From: Candidatus Opimibacter skivensis
GTDB taxonomy: Bacteria > Bacteroidota > Bacteroidia > Chitinophagales > Saprospiraceae
DNA length: 64,000 nucleotides
Reading direction: 5' to 3'
Assembly: GCA_016722045.1 (NCBI GenBank)
Contig: JADKGY010000035.1
Span: 124,001-188,000 of the forward strand
Below, in pieces: positions 17,561 to 26,301 of this stretch; position 1 is the first letter of the stretch; every line of letters starts with the position of its first letter. The position numbers and the translations under genes are program-made. The notes below the pieces were generated by a model. It did not search any database and was not told the DNA's origin. It worked only from the letters and a program-made list of their open reading frames with translations.

Positions 17561-17956
17561 TTAAATAAGTATCGGTATAGCAAACAATAATGCGCCGATG
17601 ATAAACACGTAGGTTAGCAGATGCACCATCGGATGATCAATCTTCAGAAAAACAAATTGTTCAATCGTTCTGCCCAACCAGAAGAGGGACATACCTGCAA
17701 GAAAGAAATTCCCAAGTCTCGTATTTAAAAGTTCCTTTGGAAAAATAAAACAAATGGCTGCTGCAAAAACGAAAAAATAAATTAACCGCACATTCGCAAT
17801 TTGCATGATGGCCTTATTCGCCGGTTGCAGATTATTTAAATCCGTTTTCCAATTAAATATTCTCCAAAACTGTGTATGAAAAATCGCGAATCCGATACAG
17901 TATACACCACACAAGAAGATCATGATCTCATCCATCGAAAGTGTACTGTTCAACAT
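17561..17956 (-). CDS. Small four-helix membrane protein
   Basis: 131 residues with four hydrophobic stretches (IMIFLCGVYCIGFAIFHTQFW, LIYFFVFAAAICFIF, FFLAGMSLFWLGRTI, LLTYVFIIGALLFAIPILI). No catalytic motif is seen and I do not recognise the family. ATG at 17956; a second in-frame Met seven residues later (MDEIM) is an alternative start. It is convergent with the STAND gene and is not obviously part of that operon. Confidence 0.7.
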   Translation of the reverse strand: MLNSTLSMDEIMIFLCGVYCIGFAIFHTQFWRIFNWKTDLNNLQPANKAIMQIANVRLIYFFVFAAAICFIFPKELLNTRLGNFFLAGMSLFWLGRTIEQFVFLKIDHPMVHLLTYVFIIGALLFAIPILI

Positions 17957-18087
17957 TGATTTCTAAATACTGGTAAATTGTTATTTTTTATTTGTTACTC
18001 CCCTTCTACCCCCCGACCACCTTTATGCTTCGACATGCTTTCCTCTTCCTTGGGCCACAGCTCAGCAACCAGGGGGAGTTGCAAAAA

Positions 18088-18194
18088 TCGTCACTCGTTA
18101 TTCTCACTCGTCACTCGTTATTCTTTACTCGTTATTCTTTACTCGTTATTCGTTACTCGTTACTCGTTATTCGTTACTTGTTACTCGTTACTCT
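18088..18194. repeat. Heptamer array overlapping the 3' end of the lipoprotein gene
   Basis: Read on the minus strand, the last codons of the gene and its TAA are already repeat units (AGAGTAA, CGAGTAA), followed by CAAGTAA, CGAATAA, CGAGTAA, CGAATAA, AGAATAA, CGAGTGA variants for about 100 bp. Nearly every 7-bp unit ends in TAA or TGA. The stop codon and final residues S-N-E of the protein come from the repeat. Two plus-strand open frames here (17978-18231) are products of the repeat and not genes. Confidence 0.85.
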
Positions 18195-19071
18195 TTTCAA
18201 TGGTTTCTTCCACCTGAATGACAAAATCTGAAGTACGTACTATATTATCTGTCTGGAATTGCAACCATGCCCTATACAAACCCGGCTTTGCAAACATGGT
18301 GTGAAAAACCAGATTCCCATTTTCAACTACAGGATAGACATGGAGAAAAGCTTTGTCATAAATGTTGATGATCACCATGTGTCCCTTGCCTCCCAGGTAA
18401 TCGCCTAATGTATTTGGATCTATTACTTCACCATTTTTTGTAATGGCTGCAAGGATCGTTTGCATTTTTCCACTTTCAAATTTACCCCCTTCTCCCGGCG
18501 AGAGAATGACACTATAGGGAAGTGCCATTGATGTAAGTCTAGGCTCAGAAAAAGTGACCGACTTCACAGAACCTCCATTGACACCTATAGTTTTTACCTG
18601 AACTGTATCTATAGAGCCGGTCGGTTTGTATTCGGCAAATAAATTATAGACACCACCTTTTTCAAAAGAAAAATTCTGTTCATACGTGCCCAGATCTGAT
18701 AACCCGGGATGGCGGAGCTCAAACCAACTGAGATCATTACTGATCATTATCAGGTGCATCTCATATCCATGGTCAACATCCAGCGGCACTGGTTCTGTTT
18801 CCTTTCCTACTATCTGAGGTGTGAATGAGAATACTACCTGTTTCCCGGCCTGGATGATATCCGGTTTACTCAGGACGCGCATCCGATAAGTATTTCCATT
18901 GCCCCTGGGCTTGTTTTGCATTATGCTATCCATGACAGATACCTTAGTTTCTGTTGGAGGAGTTTCCGCAGGCCGCTCTTTACAACCCAAGGCGAAAAAC
19001 AGGCATACCGCAGCCAAAATGGCCAACCTACCCGAATAGTTGATTTTCGTATTAAAAGATTTCAAATTCAT
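18181..19071 (-). CDS. Lipoprotein with YtkA/heavy-metal-associated-like beta domains
   Basis: The N-terminus has a hydrophobic stretch ending in a lipobox (FALGCKE), so a lipid-anchored envelope protein is predicted. The body has two beta-sandwich-like modules; MHLIMISNDLSWFELRHPGL followed by GGVYNLFAEYKP resembles the pattern found in periplasmic proteins near copper/heavy-metal efflux genes (hmliv-DL--f-H-HP). The His residues of that pattern are mostly absent here, so metal binding is doubtful. The C-terminal SNE-stop is encoded by a heptamer repeat, suggesting the original end may have been altered. Confidence 0.7.
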   Translation of the reverse strand: MNLKSFNTKINYSGRLAILAAVCLFFALGCKERPAETPPTETKVSVMDSIMQNKPRGNGNTYRMRVLSKPDIIQAGKQVVFSFTPQIVGKETEPVPLDVDHGYEMHLIMISNDLSWFELRHPGLSDLGTYEQNFSFEKGGVYNLFAEYKPTGSIDTVQVKTIGVNGGSVKSVTFSEPRLTSMALPYSVILSPGEGGKFESGKMQTILAAITKNGEVIDPNTLGDYLGGKGHMVIINIYDKAFLHVYPVVENGNLVFHTMFAKPGLYRAWLQFQTDNIVRTSDFVIQVEETIEKSNE

Positions 19072-19322
19072 CCTGCCTGAAAGATAAATAAAGCGTGAAG
19101 ATTATCTCAACTGTAAAAGGCCTGAAACCAAGCTTTTAACAAGACAATAGCATCTTAGGTACTTTATTTTATTGGCATAGGGGAAAATTTAACCTAAAGT
19201 CCATTTTATCTGGCAGAGCAGGCAGCGCCATAGATTTATCAGGTATCTCTGAGGTTGTTATTATTTTATCCGGGCCGGAAATACCCTCTTTTACCTCAAT
19301 ATTTCCAGTCTTTCATGCCTCA

Positions 19323-19341
19323 TAATTTTGAGGTAACTTTG
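19323..19341 (+). promoter_or_regulatory. Candidate Bacteroidota -7 elements upstream of PKD gene
   Basis: Two exact matches to the Bacteroidota -7 consensus TAnnTTTG occur: TAATTTTG (19323-19330) and TAACTTTG (19334-19341), 35-53 bp before the ATG at 19376. A clear -33 TTTG at the expected distance was not found. The rest of 19072-19375 shows no gene or strong repeat. Confidence 0.35.
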
Positions 19342-19375
19342 TAACCCTTGGTTAACAACCAGTTAACCGAACAAA

Positions 19376-22300
19376 ATGAGATCAAATACTATGAAAAGAT
19401 CATTTACTTCCACCATTCTCACCGGCGTCCTGTCCTTATTTCTTGTTTTTGCTTTACAGACTAATGCTAAAGCAACTTGCCATGCATTATTTGGATACAC
19501 ACAAGCCCAGGGCAGTTTATTGGTGACCTTCCACGATTCTTCATCAAGTTCGTTTGAGATAACCACATGGCATTGGGATTTTGGAGACGGTCACTCATCA
19601 AATGACCATAATGTTACTCATACCTATGCGGCACCGGGGACGTATCAAGTCTGTCTCACAATACACGACAACCACGATTGCAATGACACCTATTGCCATT
19701 CCGTCATTGTAGCACCGGTTCCGAATAGCTGTTCTGCCTTTTTTGAGTATACGCAGACTCCCAATACATTGACCATCCACTTTGCTGACGGCTCTCAAAG
19801 CAACCATGATATCATTTCATGGGCTTGGACTTTTGGAGACGGAGAAACTTCGGACAATCATGCACCGATCCATACCTATAGTGCACCGGGAACTTATGAA
19901 GTTTGCCTGACTATCCATGACAATACGGGTTGTACTTCTACCTATTGCCATGCTGTCATTGTAGCACCGGTTAATGCCGGAGATTGTATGGCGAACTTTG
20001 GATATGTGCAAACACCGAACACACTCAATGTAACTTTTATTGATTCTTCCACCAGTTCTCATACCATTACAACCTGGCATTGGGATTTTGGTGACGGGCA
20101 TTCATCAAATGATCATAACATTTCACACACATACTCAGCACCTGGAACATACCAGGTGTGTCTGACCATTCATGACAATGGAGATTGTAATGATACATAC
20201 TGTCAGTCAGTTGTTGTTCTCCCTGTTTTACCAGGAGATTGTGTAGCTTTTTTCACATGGGAGCAGACACCAGGTACATTATCTGTTCATTTTATCGATG
20301 GCTCAGAAAGCAACCATGATATCATTTCCTGGTTGTGGACATTTGGTGATGGTCATAGTTCAGACAATCATGCACCGATACATATCTATGATGCTCCGGG
20401 CACGTATGAAGTTTGCCTGACGATCCATGATAATACAGGTTGCACATCTACATACTGCCATGCAGTCGTAGTAGCAGCGATCCCTCCAGGTGATTGTGTA
20501 GCACTTTTTACCTGGTATCAGATACAGGGCACACAGACCATTCATTTTGTTGATTCTTCATATAGCTCTCACGATATCACATCTTACTCCTGGAATTTCG
20601 GAGATGGACATGAAGGCGATGGACAAAATCCAAATCATTATTTCCCTGTTGGCACATATGAGGTATGCCTTACCATTCATGACAATACAGGCTGTACAGA
20701 TACTTATTGTACTACAGTGACTGTTCTGCCTGAAGCACCTGGTGATTGCAATGCATTGTTTTCATACGAACAAATTAGTGGCACACAGAATATTCATTTT
20801 ACAAATCTCTCGACCAGCGCACATGATATCATATCAAATATCTGGAGCTTTGGGGATGGCCATAATGGTGATGGGCAAAATCCAACTCATGAATATCAGA
20901 ATCCGGGTACGTATGAAGTATGCCTGATCATCCACGATAATTCCGGTTGTACGGATACATTCTGTCTTCCAGTTATCGTGCAACCAGTCGTTCCCGGTGA
21001 ATGCAATGCTTCATTCGTATGGGAACAAAGTCCCGGCACGCAGACCATTAATTTTGAAAGTACATCCACAAGTTCACATGATATCACTTCATATAACTGG
21101 AGTTTTGGAGACGGTCACAATGGAGATGGACACAATCCACATCATACGTATGAGAATCCTGGCACCTACGAAGTATGTCTGATCATCCATGATAATTCAG
21201 GATGCACAGATACCTTCTGCCTTGAGATAACTGTCCAGCCTGTAGTACCAGGAGAATGTAATGCTCTTTTCGGATGGTATCAGATATCCGGTACACAGAC
21301 GATCCACTTTGTTGATTCATCATTCAGTGCCCACGATATAATATCCTACTCATGGAATTTCGGAGACGGACATAATGGTGATGGACAAAATCCAAGTCAT
21401 TATTATCCTGTTGGTACATATGAAGTTTGCCTGACGATTGTAGATAATACCGGCTGTTCGGATACGTATTGTACAACGATTACAGTCGAGCCTGAAGCTC
21501 AGGGTGATTGCATGGCATTGTTTAGTTATTTCCAGGGTGAGAATTCGCTCACGATTCATTTCATTGATTCTTCATCTTCTTCACATGATATCACTTCATG
21601 GCATTGGGAGTTTGGTGATGGACACTCCTCAAATGATCATAACATAACACATACATACGAGAATCCGGGTACATACGAAGTTTGTCTGACAATACATGAC
21701 AATCATGAGTGTAGTGATACATATTGCACTGTCGTGGTTGTAAATCCTGTTCAGCAAGGTGAATGCCATGCACTCTTCTCGTTCCAAAACGAACCAGGCT
21801 CACTACTCGTTCATTTTACAGATGCATCTACAAGTCCGGATACAATTGTATCATGGTTATGGCATTTCGGTGATGGCACGAATTCGGACGATCATAATCC
21901 GACCCACACCTATGCAAGTCCAGGCACATATCATGTATGCCTGGTGATCCATGATAATCATGGCTGTTTTGATGAATATTGTCAATATGTAACTGTCAAT
22001 GTTAATAATGCTGACTGTCACGCTGCATTTTCTACCATGGTAGATACTGCAGGATTTACAGTGACTTTTACAAACACCTCCACGGGAACGACACCTAACA
22101 CAACTTATCTCTGGCAGTTTGGAGATGGCACGACATCCACCGAGGAAAACCCCGTACATACCTATTCTCATCATGACAATTACACAGTCTGTCTGATCAT
22201 CACAGTTCCTGAAATTGATTGTGTATCTGATGTATGTCACATTATTCACGTTTTCCAATTAGGCGGCATACATGAAGGCGGCGCTTCTGCGGACGCACAC

Positions 22301-22597
22301 AATGTGGAAAGAACAAAGGGTGAGAAAAGCACAAGATCTGAACAGTTCATTTCCATCTATCCAAATCCTGCTTCAGCCATCACATACATCGAGTATGAAC
22401 TGACAGAAGATGCGGATGTCAATATTGAGTTGTGCGATCTTTTTGGATACCGCGTAAGAGAAGTGACGAGTGAGAAGGAATTGAAGGGAACCCACACGCA
22501 CAGTGTTGATGCCGGAAATCTTAACCCTGGGATCTATATTTTCAAGGTGAGAATCAACCAGGAAATTCTGATCAGGAAAATCACAGTCACTCAATAA
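19376..22597 (+). CDS. Secreted protein with 11 PKD domains and type IX sorting domain
   Basis: Signal peptide (hydrophobic core TGVLSLFLVFALQ) then 11 tandem PKD modules of about 88 residues. Each opens with C-x-A-x-F and carries WxFGDG, then H-x-Y-x-x-x-G-T-Y-x-V-C-L and D-x-x-C-x-x-x-x-C. The three to four cysteines recur in register, suggesting disulfide-stiffened modules outside the cell. The last about 85 residues are a Por/T9SS type A sorting domain (SIYPNPASAITYIEY, ending KITVTQ). Likely a cell-surface or released adhesive filament. ATG 19376 kept; an in-frame ATG five codons later (MKRSFTST) is equally plausible. It ends in a very strong terminator. Confidence 0.92.
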   Translation: MRSNTMKRSFTSTILTGVLSLFLVFALQTNAKATCHALFGYTQAQGSLLVTFHDSSSSSFEITTWHWDFGDGHSSNDHNVTHTYAAPGTYQVCLTIHDNHDCNDTYCHSVIVAPVPNSCSAFFEYTQTPNTLTIHFADGSQSNHDIISWAWTFGDGETSDNHAPIHTYSAPGTYEVCLTIHDNTGCTSTYCHAVIVAPVNAGDCMANFGYVQTPNTLNVTFIDSSTSSHTITTWHWDFGDGHSSNDHNISHTYSAPGTYQVCLTIHDNGDCNDTYCQSVVVLPVLPGDCVAFFTWEQTPGTLSVHFIDGSESNHDIISWLWTFGDGHSSDNHAPIHIYDAPGTYEVCLTIHDNTGCTSTYCHAVVVAAIPPGDCVALFTWYQIQGTQTIHFVDSSYSSHDITSYSWNFGDGHEGDGQNPNHYFPVGTYEVCLTIHDNTGCTDTYCTTVTVLPEAPGDCNALFSYEQISGTQNIHFTNLSTSAHDIISNIWSFGDGHNGDGQNPTHEYQNPGTYEVCLIIHDNSGCTDTFCLPVIVQPVVPGECNASFVWEQSPGTQTINFESTSTSSHDITSYNWSFGDGHNGDGHNPHHTYENPGTYEVCLIIHDNSGCTDTFCLEITVQPVVPGECNALFGWYQISGTQTIHFVDSSFSAHDIISYSWNFGDGHNGDGQNPSHYYPVGTYEVCLTIVDNTGCSDTYCTTITVEPEAQGDCMALFSYFQGENSLTIHFIDSSSSSHDITSWHWEFGDGHSSNDHNITHTYENPGTYEVCLTIHDNHECSDTYCTVVVVNPVQQGECHALFSFQNEPGSLLVHFTDASTSPDTIVSWLWHFGDGTNSDDHNPTHTYASPGTYHVCLVIHDNHGCFDEYCQYVTVNVNNADCHAAFSTMVDTAGFTVTFTNTSTGTTPNTTYLWQFGDGTTSTEENPVHTYSHHDNYTVCLIITVPEIDCVSDVCHIIHVFQLGGIHEGGASADAHNVERTKGEKSTRSEQFISIYPNPASAITYIEYELTEDADVNIELCDLFGYRVREVTSEKELKGTHTHSVDAGNLNPGIYIFKVRINQEILIRKITVTQ

Positions 22598-22674
22598 GCA
22601 ATAAGCAATAAAAGAGAGAGACAAAAAGTTTTCCTTAGTCTGAGACTAAGGAAAACTTTTTGTCTCTCTCTTTT
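22598..22674. terminator. GCAATAA heptamers, then 31-bp perfect hairpin
   Basis: After the TAA stop there are two GCAATAA units (22598-22611). Arms 22610-22640 and 22644-22674 are perfect reverse complements with a TGA loop, and the right arm runs into a T-tract (TTTTTT from 22671). This is an exceptionally long rho-independent terminator for the PKD gene and probably also works for the convergent gene. Confidence 0.88.
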
Positions 22675-22708
22675 TTACAGTTCCGATTGATTGAATTTTA
22701 CATTGCAA

Positions 22709-22739
22709 GATTCGTTATTCGTTACTCGTTATTCCTTAC
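22709..22739. repeat. Stop-anchored heptamers after minus-strand lipoprotein gene
   Basis: On the minus strand the TGA stop (22742-22740) is followed by GTAAGGA, ATAACGA, GTAACGA, ATAACGA: the same CGAGTAA/CGAATAA heptamer family as at 17387, 18088 and 53073. Confidence 0.75.
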
Positions 22740-23156
22740 TCATAAACCTAATTCATCCGTAATAAAGTTCTTCGCTCCTTCTACGCCGGTCAATTCGAGC
22801 CAGATTTCACTTTTGTCTCCACTGATCGAAAGATTGAAGGTGAAGAAATCGCAACATTCCCTTTCGCTTTTAATGAACTCAGTCAGTTCATTCAGGACAT
22901 TGTCACTTCCTCCAAACTTAAAGGCATAACCATTAGATAATTCCTTCCTTTCCAGCATTTGTTTTTTGAGGCTGGCCAGAACGGTCATTTTTCTATCCTG
23001 CAATTCTTTTGTGGAGAGTTTACATGTCAAGACAGTGGATTTATTTTTCGCCTGCATCGTCGGTGCGCAACAGGCATCAGCCATTTTCCTTTGACAACTG
23101 CAAATAGCAAAGAGACAAAGGATGGAAATGAGCGAATGTGGAAAGATATTTTTCAT
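22740..23156 (-). CDS. Small cysteine-containing lipoprotein
   Basis: 138 residues. The signal sequence ends in a lipobox-like ICSCQ. After a Cys-rich segment (ADACCAPT) there is a helical region and a C-terminal module ECCDFFTFNL, then LELTGVEGAKNFI. The pattern E-x-C-C-x-F-x-x-F with a later L-x-I/L-T-G-x-E-G-A-K-x-F is seen in small proteins found beside mercury or other metal-resistance genes, so a soft-metal-binding role is possible. No metal genes flank it. Function otherwise unknown. Confidence 0.7.
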   Translation of the reverse strand: MKNIFPHSLISILCLFAICSCQRKMADACCAPTMQAKNKSTVLTCKLSTKELQDRKMTVLASLKKQMLERKELSNGYAFKFGGSDNVLNELTEFIKSERECCDFFTFNLSISGDKSEIWLELTGVEGAKNFITDELGL

Positions 23157-23211
23157 ATAATTGGAGATTGGAAATTAATATTAATTGATAAAGGTAGCAA
23201 TCAACGGTTGT

Positions 23212-23236
23212 AGAGACGTCGATTCATCGCGTCTCT
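23212..23236. repeat. AGAGACG...CGTCTCT hairpin
   Basis: AGAGACG (23212-23218) pairs with CGTCTCT (23230-23236), and an inner CGAT/ATCG extends the stem with one bulged base. It lies between two minus-strand genes and could be a terminator or a member of the widespread GAGACGCGAT REP-like family. Confidence 0.6.
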
Positions 23237-23261
23237 GTTTCGGATATGTGCTCATCTGACA

Positions 23262-24506
23262 TTAAAATTTTTCTGCAAACTCCTTCAACGAATCAAACCT
23301 CATATCCACATCCGGATGACTCTGTAAATCTCCACTCTGGGAAGAGGTGATCATGATCGTATACACGCCTGTATTTCTTCCTAGCTGCATATCACTCATC
23401 TTATCCCCCACCATAATGGATTTTGAAAAATCAATTTCAGGATACATTCGTCCGGCTTCAAGGATCATGCCCGGGTTTGGCTTTCGATCATGATGTTTAT
23501 CATCATTGATGACACAATAATAAAGTGCATCAATCCACCCGCCTGCCTGCTCAATCTCATCCAGCATGTGTTGATGAATTTCGCCCAACGCTTTTTCATC
23601 CATCAATCCCTTACCTATCCCTCGCTGATTGGTGATAATAATGATCTTCCCAAATACATCATGCAATTTCGCAAGAGCTTCTTTTACACCATCTATAAAT
23701 TGAAATTCGCCTTTATGAAATATATAACTATCATCCTTGTTTTTATTAATCACCCCATCACGATCCAGGAAAAGAGTCCATGTATCGTCTACCTCTTTCA
23801 ATTTCAGAGGGCTCTGTTTTAATTCACGCTGCGCACGTTCAAAATCAGCAGGAATACCAATATCAATAAAATACTTATCCTCGACGATGCCATAGAATGG
23901 AATCGCGTCCACATATTTCGCGAGGTAATCTTTTTCGAATGAGAATACTTTTGGAAATGTCCTTTTCAGAAAATTTACCTTATTCAGAATGTAAATACCA
24001 CCATTGATATTTCCCTTCTCCACAAATTTCTTTTCTATAAACCTAAGGACCCTTCCGTCATCATTAGTCTCCACGACACCATAACGATCGAAATGGCGCA
24101 TGGGCTTTAACGCAATCGTACATTCCGATTGATCCTGTATATGTTTTTCCTTCAACACATCAATATCAACGCTGAACAACGTATCTCCATTGACGATGAG
24201 CACATCCCGTTCAATCGAACTTGCTAATGCAAACTTAATCGCACCTCCTGTACCTAAAGGTTGTTGTTCCAGAACAATGACGTAATTCAGATAAGGAAAT
24301 TCCGTCTCCAGATATTCTTCAATGACTTCATGTTTATAACCCAGAGAAAAGATGAATCGCTCAATGCCCTGTGCCAACAGATACCGAATGACATGTGTCA
24401 AAAAAGGATGACCGGCCACCGGAGCCATTGCTTTCGGCAAATCAGGCACCGCTTCTTGTAGCCTGGTACCAAGGCCGCCTGCTAATATGATCGCTTCTTT
24501 AATCAA
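23262..24506 (-). CDS. Bifunctional heptose-1-phosphate guanylyltransferase / heptose bisphosphate phosphatase
   Basis: The N-terminal about 235 residues are a nucleotidyltransferase (AIILAGGLGTRLQE, LPKAMAPVAGHPF, VNGDTLF) of the HddC type. The C-terminal about 170 residues are a HAD-IIIA phosphatase of the GmhB type: FLDRDGVIN (motif I), ITNQRGIGKG (motif II), DRKPNPGM (motif III Lys), GDKMSDM (motif IV). The zinc-binding CxH...CxC loop of E. coli GmhB is not present. With the adjacent GmhA and HddA genes this gives the route from sedoheptulose-7-phosphate to GDP-D-glycero-alpha-D-manno-heptose. Start is TTG at 24506, overlapping the end of gmhA by 8 bp; no better ATG exists before the nucleotide-binding motif. 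Confidence 0.88.
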   Translation of the reverse strand: MIKEAIILAGGLGTRLQEAVPDLPKAMAPVAGHPFLTHVIRYLLAQGIERFIFSLGYKHEVIEEYLETEFPYLNYVIVLEQQPLGTGGAIKFALASSIERDVLIVNGDTLFSVDIDVLKEKHIQDQSECTIALKPMRHFDRYGVVETNDDGRVLRFIEKKFVEKGNINGGIYILNKVNFLKRTFPKVFSFEKDYLAKYVDAIPFYGIVEDKYFIDIGIPADFERAQRELKQSPLKLKEVDDTWTLFLDRDGVINKNKDDSYIFHKGEFQFIDGVKEALAKLHDVFGKIIIITNQRGIGKGLMDEKALGEIHQHMLDEIEQAGGWIDALYYCVINDDKHHDRKPNPGMILEAGRMYPEIDFSKSIMVGDKMSDMQLGRNTGVYTIMITSSQSGDLQSHPDVDMRFDSLKEFAEKF

Positions 24507-25074
24507 AATATTGCGCTTCTACAAGTTCACATACAATATGGCCCAGCATGATATGACTCTCCTGTATCCTCGGCGTACCCTTCGAAGGCACATTGATCAG
24601 GAAATCACAATGCTCTTTCATACTCCCACCGGTGTCTCCTGTGAAACCAATGTTGATCATGCCTTTCCGTTTTGCTTTCATAAAAGCCTCAATAATATTA
24701 ATTGAATTTCCTGATGTTGACAGACCAACCAACACATCGCCAGGCTGACCTATACCTTCAATCAATCTTGCATAAACATGCTCATATCCATAATCATTGG
24801 CAACAGCAGTCATATAAGATGTATTACAATGAAGAGCCTCAGCCGGCAGAGCAAGTCTGTCCTTATAAAACCGCCCCGAAAACTCCGCAGCCAGATGTTG
24901 TGCATCAGCCGCACTCCCTCCATTGCCACAAAAATATACCCGGTTTCCTGCTTTAAATGCCAACACAAGTTCTGTCACTACCGCCTGAACCATATCCAAT
25001 AATTCCTGATTTTGCAATATCAATTGCTTGACTGAAATTGAATTGCTTATTATTTCTTTTATTTTATTTTCCAT
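24499..25074 (-). CDS. gmhA: Sedoheptulose-7-phosphate isomerase (SIS domain)
   Basis: 191 residues from ATG 25074 (MENKIKEII), the normal GmhA length; the open frame before it is unlike the family. SIS-domain hallmarks: FCGNGGSAADAQHLAAEFSG, LVGLSTSGNSINI and GDTGGSMKEHCD. It converts sedoheptulose-7-phosphate to D-glycero-D-manno-heptose-7-phosphate, the first step of heptose biosynthesis. It lies between hddA and the hddC-gmhB fusion in one minus-strand operon. Confidence 0.93.
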   Translation of the reverse strand: MENKIKEIISNSISVKQLILQNQELLDMVQAVVTELVLAFKAGNRVYFCGNGGSAADAQHLAAEFSGRFYKDRLALPAEALHCNTSYMTAVANDYGYEHVYARLIEGIGQPGDVLVGLSTSGNSINIIEAFMKAKRKGMINIGFTGDTGGSMKEHCDFLINVPSKGTPRIQESHIMLGHIVCELVEAQYFD

Positions 25075-25190
25075 AATATTTTTGTTATTTCCCGCAAAGT
25101 CAGAAATGAATTTCCTTTTATTTCTCTCGCAAAGACGCAAAGAAATACTACATTTTATTTAATTTTCATACCTTCTCCGCAAACTCACTT

Positions 25191-25248
25191 GATCACTTGA
25201 TCACTTGATCACTTGATCACTTGATCACTTGATCACTCGATCACTTGA
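25191..25248. repeat. Seven GATCACTT octamers abutting the hddA stop codon
   Basis: Seven contiguous 8-bp units (one GATCACTC variant) fill 25191-25246. On the coding (minus) strand the TAA stop of hddA is followed directly by TCAAGTGA, TCGAGTGA and further TCAAGTGA units. Each unit contains TGA, and an 8-bp period cycles it through all three frames. TGATCA palindromes recur at each junction. The related array at 4720-4751 sits at the end of another gene. Confidence 0.9.
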
Positions 25249-26274
25249 TTACACCACCGTCCATGTAGTCAATCCATGTTCTACAAACTGATAGGATCTG
25301 TATTTTCCTCCGAACCTGTTCAGGCTTTCCATGACATTATACTTCGTATTGCCGGGACAATAAAAAACCATAAAGCCTCCTCCTCCGGCGCCCGAAATTT
25401 TTCCTCCTGTAGCACCTGCCTTTTTAGCTTCCTCGTAGATGTCTTCAATAAAATCATTACTGATTCCCTGTGCCATTTTCCGCTTCTGATAAAATCCAAA
25501 ATCAAGGATCTCGCCGATCTCATTTAGTTTTCCAAGAAGCAATGCTTCCTTCATCATTTGAGACTGATGTTTCAACTGATGCATTGCTTCAATGGCTTCC
25601 ATGTCCTTCTTAACCACATTCCCGGCTTGTTGTTCGATGATCTTTGAAGATTCTCTGCTGGTCTCTGTAAAATACAACAACAGGTTGTGCTGAAGTTCAA
25701 AAAGATATTCCTGTTTGATACGCAATGGATTGACCACCACTTTATCACCGGCAAAAAACTCCATATAATTCACACCACCAAATGTCGCTGCATATTGATC
25801 CTGCTTTCCTCCCGCAAGATTTAAATCTTTTCGTTCGATTTCATATGCATAATGAGCGATCTCATATTCGCCCATTGGTAATTTCAGCATTTCAACAAAT
25901 GCTCCCACAACCGCAACAACCAATGTAGACGACGTACCCAGTCCTGATCCGGCTGGTGCCTCTACAAAGGTGGACAATCTGAGGCCTTTACCATCCAAAC
26001 CGTAATCCTTATTGATCCTGTTGTATACACCTTTGAGCAAATCAAGTGTGCCATCAAGAGGCAATGCATCGAGTACTTCAAAACGCTGATCCTGGTCCTG
26101 ATCTATAGCTCGTAAAATAATTTCGGGGCGATCAAGTTTTTCAATCGATGCATAAGCGTACAATGAAATCGTCGCATTGAGGATTGCTCCACCATACAGA
26201 TCACTATACGGACTGACATCCGTTCCTCCGCCCGCCAATCCTAACCGTAATGGTGCCTTGCTTCTGTAAATCAT
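25249..26274 (-). CDS. hddA: D-glycero-alpha-D-manno-heptose-7-phosphate kinase (GHMP family)
   Basis: 341 residues. GHMP kinase motifs: N-terminal KAPLRLGLAGGGTDVSPY, phosphate loop PAGSGLGTSSTLVV, and C-terminal KISGAGGGGFMVFYC. The same family includes fucokinase-like enzymes, but the combination with GmhA and the HddC-GmhB fusion makes HddA the best call. It phosphorylates C1 of the alpha-anomer of heptose-7-phosphate. The product feeds surface glycans such as S-layer or LPS heptose. It is 27 bp downstream of the glycosyltransferase gene. Confidence 0.88.
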   Translation of the reverse strand: MIYRSKAPLRLGLAGGGTDVSPYSDLYGGAILNATISLYAYASIEKLDRPEIILRAIDQDQDQRFEVLDALPLDGTLDLLKGVYNRINKDYGLDGKGLRLSTFVEAPAGSGLGTSSTLVVAVVGAFVEMLKLPMGEYEIAHYAYEIERKDLNLAGGKQDQYAATFGGVNYMEFFAGDKVVVNPLRIKQEYLFELQHNLLLYFTETSRESSKIIEQQAGNVVKKDMEAIEAMHQLKHQSQMMKEALLLGKLNEIGEILDFGFYQKRKMAQGISNDFIEDIYEEAKKAGATGGKISGAGGGGFMVFYCPGNTKYNVMESLNRFGGKYRSYQFVEHGLTTWTVV

Positions 26275-26301
26275 ACCTGTTGTATTCCTATGCCCTGTTT
26301 C

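Noticed and set aside
17978..18231. Two overlapping plus-strand open frames rich in Y-S-L-L-V-x-R
   Set aside because: Both are made of the heptamer repeat read in different frames, opposite a real lipoprotein gene end.
25191..25248. CRISPR or iteron array
   Set aside because: Contiguous 8-bp units with no spacers; no replication gene is nearby.
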